64,000 bases of DNA from Perkinsus olseni (Eukaryota; Perkinsozoa; Perkinsida), in assembly GCA_013115125.1 (NCBI GenBank), contig JABANN010000071.1, positions 16,933-80,932 of the forward strand, in the 5' to 3' direction. This document shows positions 55,957 to 64,000 of this stretch, in pieces. The notes beneath the pieces are model-generated. The model had not been told where the DNA came from and made no database searches. It worked only from the letters and a program-made list of their open reading frames with translations. Each line of letters starts with the position of its first letter. Position 1 is the first letter of the stretch. A program made the translations under genes and the position numbers.

Positions 55957-57820
55957 TCAACCACCAGAGTAAGCAACAGCCGCAGCAGCACCCGCAGAGG
56001 AGGAAGGTTGATGGCTATTATCAGTATCAAGGACAGTAAGATCCTCCTTAAGGAGCTCCTCCACAGTGAGCATGTCTATACTACCCCCATCGCTGCCAAT
56101 GCTACTCGTATCATCATCCTCGTTATAATTGTACTCATCAGTACCCCGTGATAGTGCAGTCACCGAAGACCTACCGCTCCCCACTCGTCCATACGAGTCC
56201 AGTGGTACCGCCCTCGGCTGCGGAGTAGGAGACCTAAGCCTCCTGTTGAGAGCACGCCTTGGAGGGGTCGGAGTGAGGGCCCCCACGCCACTGCCTTGAT
56301 AGGGTCGACCCAGTACACCGAATAGTGCATTGTAAATATTCCAGTACTGCCCCTGATACTCTACCGGTAATTGGTCCCACAAGCCCAGGAACTGCTCATC
56401 CTCGTCTAGAGTCGAACGACGATCCACATTATCAAATGGTTTCACGCAAAGTGCCTATGATAGAGAGGAGCGTAGTGGCGCAGTACCGCTCATCCCCTAC
56501 TACCTGCTCCTCCTCAAAGAGCTCCCTAGGTGAGTTGACTGTGTGTTGGAAGCCTAAGGAAGCCACTCCGGCCCCCTGCTTAAGATCGTCCATGATCACT
56601 GTATAAGTGGTACGACGGAAGTAAGGAATGTCGGGGTAATGGCAACGCAGGGCGGCGCACCACTGAGCAGTGTGCTTAGGGGCCACCATGGTCCCATCCC
56701 GGTCGTCCATCACCATCGTGAGGTAGACCTTCTTAAGCTTCGGTGGGCGGAAGCGTGTAATGCATTCCATAATTAAATCCCACGGTACCACACATCCCCC
56801 AACACATTGCAGACTTACACCCCTGAGAGAGTGCCGACTAGCCGACAATACCCTAATTAGGTTGATCTCGCCGTCGGGTCCTGGCGGGGAGGGCAGCCAC
56901 CGCCGACACACCATATGCCGTAACTGGGGTCCTAGTCCTCTATCCAGCGCCATATTGAGGGTTACTTCCGATAGCACCCCTACTGAGAACCCCTCGAGGG
57001 TCTCTAAGGAACCAGCAGATAGCCTATGGACGAGGCCTTGAGCGACTCTATCCGACCATAGGCCAAGATGGAGCCTTCGAAGATGACCACTGCTATTCCA
57101 AGTAGGCATACCTCTCTTGAACACTATCTGCCGAGCTGCATCCGGACCATCATCTAAGCTCTCCTCTCTTCGTCGAGCCCTCTGTAGCACATCTAAGGTC
57201 TCCAGTACAGGACAATTAGCCAGGAAGTGTATCAGCCATGACGCGATACCGTTGTCATTAGAGAACGTGTCATAATCGATAGTGTTGGGGCCGAAGTCCA
57301 AGCCAGTGAGACGGACCTCCCTCAGTCGACTGTGGAGGATGGATCGTGTCACAATACCACTAGCAGGGTAAGAGATGGCCTCGTCTTGTCGAAGTCCAAT
57401 ATCCAATGACTCTAGGTAGGGTATTGGATCGGACGATGAGGATGAGGGTGATAAGATGTCGTAGATGGGTGACGCGGTAACCCCTATTAATTGAAGGCGA
57501 CGTAGCCTTTGGATAGCTGATAAGGTTAAGAGCAGTTTTGGTAATGGCTCGACTCTGCCATGCACCCTCAGCTCACTGACACAGGCAAACATAGTCACTA
57601 CAGTCTTATACTTCTCCATTGGCCATTGTCCAGTGGATAAAGGGGGCTCCAAGTCCGCATGGGACCATGAGGTGGGCTCCAGTACAATGGAACGAGCAAG
57701 TTTGGATACCAAACCCAGGGATTTTAGGGACCCGCTGACACCAAGATAGGGTACGACCAGTGGTAGCGAGGCGTAGAATAGATCAGCTGATGGACTAATT
57801 GCTGGTGATGAGGGGAGCAT
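55957..57820 (-). CDS. F-box-like/leucine-rich-repeat protein
   Basis: The ATG at 57820 (MLPSSPAISPS). The first 60 residues resemble an F-box (LPLVVPYLGVSGSLKSLGLV then SKLARSIVLEPTSW). A long run of irregular RNI-type leucine repeats follows: IQRLRRLQLIGV, LESLDIGL, LREVRLTGLDFG, LETLDVLQ, LRRLHLGLW, LETLEGFSVG, LRGVSLQCVGG, LKKVYLTMVM. A short intron of about 40 nt (GTGAAACC to GACTCTAG) probably joins it in phase to a C-terminal exon with EDEQFLGLWDQLPVEYQGQY and an acidic Ser/Asp tail ending VAYSGG at 55957. If that intron is not spliced the protein ends ETI at 56432. Likely a substrate-recognition subunit of an SCF-type ligase (inference). Confidence 0.6.
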
Positions 57821-58018
57821 TGGAAGGGCCAACAGAAGCCCTACCCAGGAGGCTATCCAGGCCTTGTAGGCGGTCTACACGTAGTAGCAGTAGCAACAAC
57901 GAGGGGTTGATTAACAGCACAGTACGATCTATCAAGCGGGAATGGCTAGATTATACTATTTCGGACCTATGAGAGACATGTTGGTAAAGCGCACCTCGCG
58001 GCAACTGATTAAACAAAA

Positions 58019-60679
58019 ATGCCAAATAAAACTGGTTTCGCTCCGTCCAAGTTTTCAGCGTCCCGCACCATCAACGTACTGAGACAGTAGTCGGTGTATA
58101 GTGTTTTCCTCTTCTCCTCCTCAATGTCCAAATCAGTAACAAGATCTCCTGCATTCGACGCTGCCTTGCACGTTATTAAAGGAGCCGTTTGCACGGTGAT
58201 AAATTAGGGGCTTTGGTGGGGTCTTAGCAGGTCGACATCATCAGGTCCTCCGCATTCCCACTGGCCGGACAACTGAGAGAGTCTCTCCTCACGAGGGTGG
58301 TGGCAAGCTCACTCTCAACTCGATCAAGGTAATGTCGTGTAGAATGATCCGAGTACCAGTACAGTCTACCGCAGGAGGAGCCTACGGAAGATCAGAAGGA
58401 ACTCATAGCCACCAACGTTTATAACAAGGTGGAGGAGAACGCACCTTTCAAGGTACGGCCCTTTCTGGCACCCTAGCCTAGACATGAGCTTGTAGGTCTT
58501 TACTGGAGTCCCTCGTGAGCTCGCTGAGAAGAAGTACTTCGACACTATGTACGATAGCTTCAAGGTTCCGGACTCGGTCAAGGAGCTCCGATTGGTCTAC
58601 TTGGAGCAGTGGAATCTCAACTGCAATGTAGGACTGGATGGATGGGCTACTGGGATGGTCTATGAGCTCTGTAGGTCCATCCCATCGTGAAATCTACTGG
58701 CCTGTTGGGTGAGATCAATCTCACCAAGTGGAAGTACTCCGCGAAGAAGGCTACTCTAGAGATATCCTTTACAGGTGAGTAGATACTCTCCTCGCTCATG
58801 TCCTGCTCATCAGTGACTTTCTGTCTCAGTGGAGCCAACCACGGATGTTTTCGAGATGGCAGAGGAGGATAGTAATGTTGAGGATCTCCCTCCTCTCGAT
58901 ATTGCTGTGCCCTACGTACCGGATGGTACTACAAGATGCCCTCATCTCCGCGGCTCTTATGCTTGTCTGATTTGCAGACCAGCTCAACCAAGAGGGAGTT
59001 CTTGGTGTATCGGAGGGGCAGAAGGTCACTCCTTGGGAGGTTGAGGGCGCCGATGAGGTACTGTATACGATGAGGATGAGCGACACCTTAGTACCTCCTT
59101 CTTTCTCTTCCCCCAGGGTATTGATTATGATAAGCTCATTCGTGACTTTGGCTGCTCCCCAATCGACCAGAAGCTTATCGACCGAATGGAAAGGCTTACC
59201 GGAAAGAAGGCCCACCGTTTCCTTCGGAGAGGACTCTTCTTCTCCCACCGTGATTTGGGTATCCTACTTGACAAGTACGAGAGAGGTAGCAGAGTATTAT
59301 GTTGTGAACGGTCCCCCGTACACAGCCTTGTAGGTATCCCCTTCTACCTCTACACGGGTCGTGGCCCCTCTTCCGAGTCCCTCCATCTCGGGCATTTGGT
59401 CCCCTTCCAATTTACCAAGTGGTTGCAGGTAGGTGGTCCTCGCTACTACCCCCCCCCCGGCCAACCCTCACCTTGCAGGATACCTTCGACGTCCCTCTGG
59501 TTATCCAGCTCACTGACGATGAGAAGTTCTTCTTCAAGGACTATCTGGTAGGTCCTGCTGGGGACGCTGCGTTACTAGTAGGAGCCTGTATGATGTTGTA
59601 GACACTGGAAGAGGCGCATCGCCTAGCCTACGAGAACGCCAAGGACATCATCGCCTGTGGTTTTGATATGGATAAGACCTTCATCTTCTCTGATTTGGAC
59701 TATATGGGCACTATGTAGTACTCGATCATCTCACTCTCCCAGCCCTATGAGCTCGGCAGGTACCCTAACGTATGTAAGATTCAGAAGCTTGTTACTTATA
59801 ACCAGGCACGAGGAGCTTTCGGCTTCACCGGTGAGGCCCTGGATAGGTGCCACACGGCGTGACGATGATGTGTGGTTGTATCAGGTTCTGACAGTGTTGG
59901 CAAGTCTAGTTTCTGTGCTATTCAAGCTAGCCCTTCCTTCTCTACTACCTTCCCATCCATCTTTGGTGACCGTAAAGATATCATGTGCCTCATCCCCCAG
60001 GCCATCGATCAGGATCCCTACTTCCGCGTGACTAGGTAGCAAGAGAGCCCCTAGCTCTTTCTGGCGAGGCTACTGCGTTCGCATGTCAGAGATGTTGCCC
60101 CTCGCATGGGTATGCTCAAACCTGCCCTCATCCACTCCAAGTTCTTCCCCGCCCTCCAGGGCCATAAGACTAAGATGAGTGGAAGTGTTGGCAACACTAC
60201 CATCATGGTCACTGATAATCAGAAGGAGGTATCACTTTATGGAGCCGACAGCATCGGACTCGATACCATCGTACATTTAGATCAAGAATAAGATCATGAA
60301 GTATTGCTTCTCGGGAGGACAGGACTCAGCTGAGGAGCAAAGGAAATACGGCGCCAATCTTGATGTCGATGTAGCCTATGAGTACCTAAGGTGAGCTTAA
60401 ATGAATCTTGCATGTATCAACATCACGGGCCGTATCTAAGATACGTCATGGAGGATGACGAGAAGTTCAAGCAGATTGGTGAGGATTATTCTTCAGGCAA
60501 GCTCCTTACCGGGGAGGTAGGTCTAGGGCTTCTTGGGTCCTCAGTGTCATCTTTGCCATGCGTATCAGGTAAAGAATATCCTTGTGGATGAGCTAGTGAA
60601 GCTGACCAAGGCTCATCAAGAGGCAAGGGCTAAGGTCACCGATGAGATGGTAAAGGAGTTTATGAACCCCAACAGGTAA
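58019..60679 (+). CDS. Tryptophan-tRNA ligase with AlaX-like N-terminal domain
   Basis: Charges tRNA-Trp in the cytosol. The probable start [20 protein letters not shown] at 58019 leads, across in-phase introns, into an AlaX-like domain: [52 protein letters not shown] and [13 protein letters not shown]. The TrpRS core follows: [51 protein letters not shown] (the HIGH motif as HLGH), [76 protein letters not shown] (the KMSKS loop) and [20 protein letters not shown]. It ends VKEFMNPNR with TAA at 60677-60679. A GTAATG at that point could instead be a donor, giving a tail to 60819. About a dozen short introns. Confidence 0.9.
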
Positions 60680-61015
60680 TGGTGAAAGGGAGGTTTGTGG
60701 GTAGAGGACAGCGGGTGGTGACACTCAGGCCTTCTTTGGCTAAATTCAAGTCCATTGGTAAGGATCGCAAGTTGAGCCATAGCAACCAAGTTTCTGGCAA
60801 CATCACCAAGCACCATTAGTAGCAAGGATCCTACTTTCATCATCACCCCCGCAGTTCTATTGAGGTTTCTCGGACCTGTTGTTGTATAAGTTGGTATCCA
60901 CTGCTGTGTTGAGCTTGTAGTGTGTTATAGTATGATCAAGGGAGATTCCTGTCGCCGCTGTTACAGCATCTTCATCATTATCACTCTGCAGTGGTATCAG
61001 TTTTTTATGCTCGGT

Positions 61016-63838
61016 ATGAGAGTTGAATCATCATTACTAAGATTGTTTAACCTACTCCTACTGCTGAGCTGCTATTGCTTGCAGTCCTACGCTGCTGAGG
61101 ATGATAGTGATCACCAGCCCTATGTTCGTCCGGATGGCACTCTAGACCTCTTCGCTGATGATATACCAACCTATAGTGCGGAACCGGTAATAACTACTAT
61201 CTTTTGTCCCACGGCTCAGCGTTACTCGTCTAATTCGTCGTGGGTTACTTGTCGTCCCGTGAGGATCACCAAATATTCGTGAATCCGCTATGGGATCACT
61301 CTCAAGGATTGACGTTGTTTGTGCAGGGTTGTGCTCCCGCTGACAGGTTTTATCCAAGTACTCGGATATGCGTCCGAACGCTAAGATGGAAACATCGTCA
61401 AGGCAGGATGAATCAGAAGAGCGGTATACCAGTACACAGCAGCCGACCCCTATGACTGTTACGGCGACTCCAGTCTCTGCAACTCATGGTACTCCTGGGG
61501 CTATACCCGTTGCTAGGTCTACATCAGAGGGCACGCCGAAGGCAACACCGATTCGAGATGATGTTGATCATATAGTCAGCCCGTCGAATCATACGACCAA
61601 TATTGACGGTGAATCTCAGCCTAAACATGAGTCTCGTCAAGGGCTAGAATCGAGTGTCGACAAGGACTCTGCTGGAGCAAGGAGCGTTCCTACTGCAGTG
61701 TCGACGGCGAAGGGAGAAGGACGTGATGAGGCTGCTTGGGAGGAAGAGGAGCGCGCGAGGAAGGAGAGAGCTGATAAGCTTCTCAAGGAGGCACAAGAGA
61801 GGTTGAAGAAGGAAAGAGAGGAGAGAGTTAGAAAAGAGGAAGAGGAAGCTGCTATACGAGAAGAGGAGGATAGACGAGAAGCCGAAAAACGCGCTAAGGA
61901 CAGAGCCGAGCGGAAGGCGAAAGAAGAGGCCGAACGCAGAGAAAAGGAAGAGGCCGAAAGGAAGGAGAAGGAAGAGGCTGAGAGAAAGGAGAAGGAAGAG
62001 GCCGAGAGAAAGGAGAAGGCAGAGGCTGAGAGAAAGGAGAAGGCAGAGGCTGAGAGAAAGGAGAAGGAAGACGCCGAGAGAAAGGAGAAGGAAGAGGCCG
62101 AGAGAAAGGAGAAGGAAGAGGCCGAGAGAAAGGAGAAGGAAGAGGCCGAGAGAAAGGAGAAGGCAGAGGCCGAGAGAAAGGAGAAGGCAGAGGCTGAGAG
62201 AAAGGAGAAGGAAGAGGCCGAGAGAAAGGAGAAGGAAGAGGCCGAGAGAAAGGAGAAGGAAGAGGCCAATCGTAGAGTGAAGGAAAAGGTCGAAAGAGAA
62301 GCGAAGGAAGCGGCCGAACGAAAGAAGAGGGAAGAAGCCGAACGGAAGGAGAAGGAAGAGGTCGATCGTAAAGAGAAGGAAGAGGCCGAACGAAAGAAGC
62401 AAGAGGCTAAGAGAAAGGAGGAAGAGGCAGACCGGAGTGCGAAGGAAGAGGCCGAGAGAAAGGCGAGGCAAGAGGCTGAATGGAAAGAGAAGAAGGAGGC
62501 TGAGCGGAAGGCGAGCGAGGCGGCCGAAGGCCGTGAAAGACAAGACGAAAGGGAAGACAAGGAAGATACCGACCTGAAGGCGAAGGAGTCCCGGCGAGAA
62601 GAGGGAGATGCCGGACTGTCAAGGACTGCAGCAAAACAGACGAGCCAACCGCCGGCGACGAAGAGGGGGGACAAGGAGGATCACCAGCGGCGAGTTGATG
62701 AGGACCTGGGAGCTGCCGATGGCCTAGCCGATTGGGAAGAGAAGAATCCTGGGGAACTAGAGAAGAGCCGCGGTCGTGCTGAGGACGCAGCTCATGGGGG
62801 TAATGCCAGTGAGGGTCTCGAAGAGCAGTCACGCGATGCTGAGGCGGGATCTTATAGTACAGCTGCTGCTACTGCTGATGTTCAATCGGGTACTGCCACT
62901 ACGCCAACAGTACCACCTACTAAATCGGCTATCGAAAGGCTGCGAGAGGAAGCTCAGGTTACACTGAATAAGGCGGTGACGATAGCTCAGAGTCTTTGGG
63001 TGGCCTTTGGCGAGCCTGCAAAAATGGAGATTGCTCTCGCCACTGGCGTTGGTTCCCCTCTACTGGAGATCTACATGGCTTCTACCATTCTACTCCTGTG
63101 TATCGGGTGGGCATTTTTGAAGAAGAGGTCCCTGCCTCTGCCTAAGGCCGATGATGCTGCCCTGTGGAGGTTCAGGGCCTCTCGTCTTAGTAGAGAGGGT
63201 AACGACACTTCTTCGCTTGCCAATGGGATACCCACCGCTGCATCATCCGGGGCTTTTTCTGGATCCAAGGAAGGGATAACTGAGGAGCAGCTCACGCAGC
63301 TCCTACAGCAAGTAAGGGATGGATGTTGGTGACCACTCTGCTGTGACCTAGGATGAGCAGGTTCAGTACTTGGCGCAAATGGCCAACTACACCACACAGA
63401 ATCTCCAATCCTTCATGGAAGAATGCCAGGTATTAGTGGTAGTGATGAGGGTTGTGTCATTCAACTCATTTGTGCCTACAGACCAAGTTCAACGGTTTAA
63501 TATGCGACATAGCGGTGTTGAAGCAAGACCTAGATGAGGTGGACTGTGAGCTGCTGTCATCCAGTCAACAGGTATTGCTGCTAGCGAGCGTTGTTGATAA
63601 TTACTATCGTGAGTGCTTGTTGTAGGTGATAGAACATCTCACATCTCGTTCCCTCTCCAACCTCACGTTAGAGGAGCGATCGTCTCTCACTGATCCGAAT
63701 GAAGCCCAAGGCACATCGCCAGAGAGTACCAATGACAAGAGCGGAGAGAAAGCAAAAAAGGAGGAGAAGGCAGCTAGACCGGAGCTGGGTAGTAGTATCA
63801 TTGCGCGTCATAGATCTTGTGCCTCTCCCGACCCGTGA
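61016..63838 (+). CDS. Signal-peptide, coiled-coil, single-pass membrane protein with 24-bp tandem repeats
   Basis: The ATG at 61016 opens a signal peptide (LLRLFNLLLLLSCYCLQSYA) and a short lumenal part with cysteines (FCPTAQRYSSNSSWVTC). After one or more introns near 61258-61400 the large exon runs to 63332: a Thr/Ser/Pro-rich stretch, then about 280 residues of charged helix made largely of AERKEKEE units, a Gln/Ala/Gly-rich linker, and a membrane helix LLEIYMASTILLLCIGWAFL near 63060-63120 followed by KKR. Three small exons then add MANYTTQNLQSFMEECQ, DIAVLKQDLDEVDCELL and a Lys/Glu-rich tail ending at the TGA at 63836-63838. Topology suggests a long rod in the lumen or outside and a short cytosolic tail. 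No family name can be given; function unknown. Confidence 0.65.
61930..62265 (+). repeat. Tandem 24-bp coding minisatellite (8-residue unit AERKEKEE)
   Basis: About 14 near-identical units, each a copy of gaggccgagagaaaggagaa plus four bases. Unit endings run EE EE EE AE AE ED EE EE EE AE AE EE EE EE, so a block of about six units looks to have been duplicated as a whole. Units after 62265 are diverged. Copy number is probably polymorphic (inference). Confidence 0.85.
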
Positions 63839-64000
63839 CCTGTGTTGCACGGGTTGCAGGGAGCACCGGCCGTATACCCTGGGGTAAGGTGAGGTGATCG
63901 AAAATGCGATGTCGGTTGTCCAGGGTTACTAAACCCTTCCACAAAATTATATCACATCGCGTTTTTTCCTCATTTCTTCCAATTTATTGCGATTGGGGGT
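63839..64000. other. Downstream flank at window end
   Basis: 162 bp after the coiled-coil gene, with a T-rich stretch near 63963. Nothing recognised. Confidence 0.4.

Noticed and set aside
61637-62674. A 345-codon minus-strand ORF rich in Ser/Phe/Leu, and a second overlapping it
   Set aside because: Both are antisense reading of the 24-bp repeat, which lacks stops in several frames. The sense frame has a signal peptide, a membrane helix and downstream exons.

Overview
This window reads as nuclear DNA of an intron-rich protist, most likely an alveolate close to Perkinsus (inference). Genes are compact and broken by many short GT-AG introns; those I could place are 30-68 nt long. A tryptophanyl-tRNA synthetase carries an AlaX-like N-terminal domain, an architecture known from Plasmodium. 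Protein families are plainly eukaryotic: PAN2, Ku80, Sec7, PH, TBC, GT10 and GT47. The canonical splice sites argue against a core dinoflagellate. No rRNA, tRNA, CRISPR array or recognisable transposase was found. Exon-intron models were built by eye: intron-phase agreement and family motifs support them, but N-termini and some middle exons are approximate.

Layout. 0-3.1 kb (+): a GT-B-like protein and a degenerate adenylate-kinase-like protein with an RIIa/DPY-30-type front end. 3.1-10.8 kb: mostly non-coding DNA packed with short perfect hairpins, holding three tandem minus-strand copies of a small secreted protein, one with an in-frame stop. 10.8-17.8 kb (-): spermidine synthase with a membrane anchor, a mitochondrial rhodanese, a GT10 fucosyltransferase and a GT47 exostosin-like enzyme. 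18.2-22.6 kb (-): one long gene joining Sec7 (Arf GEF), PH and TBC (Rab GAP) domains, with both catalytic fingers apparently changed. 22.9-28.9 kb (+): a nucleotidyltransferase-like gene, a short acidic fragment and a kinase-like/ankyrin/membrane protein with HRN in place of HRD. 30.0-32.7 kb (-): a large single-exon secreted S41 peptidase. 32.7-35.5 kb: a second hairpin-rich stretch. 35.5-36.4 kb (-): an unrecognised proline-rich protein. 36.9-42.2 kb: two different acyl-CoA dehydrogenases (-) facing a succinyl-CoA ligase beta subunit (+). 44.0-57.8 kb (-): PAN2 deadenylase, Ku80, a kinase-cyclic phosphodiesterase of tRNA-ligase type and an F-box/LRR-like protein. 58.0-63.8 kb (+): AlaX-TrpRS and a signal-peptide, coiled-coil, single-pass membrane protein built on a 24-bp tandem repeat.

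Functional themes. Several neighbours share a theme without forming an operon: two secretory-pathway glycosyltransferases (GT10, GT47), three mitochondrial-type metabolic genes (two ACADs, succinyl-CoA ligase), and a run acting on RNA and DNA ends (PAN2, Ku80, kinase/CPDase). The strongest candidates for new biology are the Sec7-PH-TBC fusion with altered catalytic residues and the clusters of unrelated, nearly loopless hairpins in the non-coding DNA.
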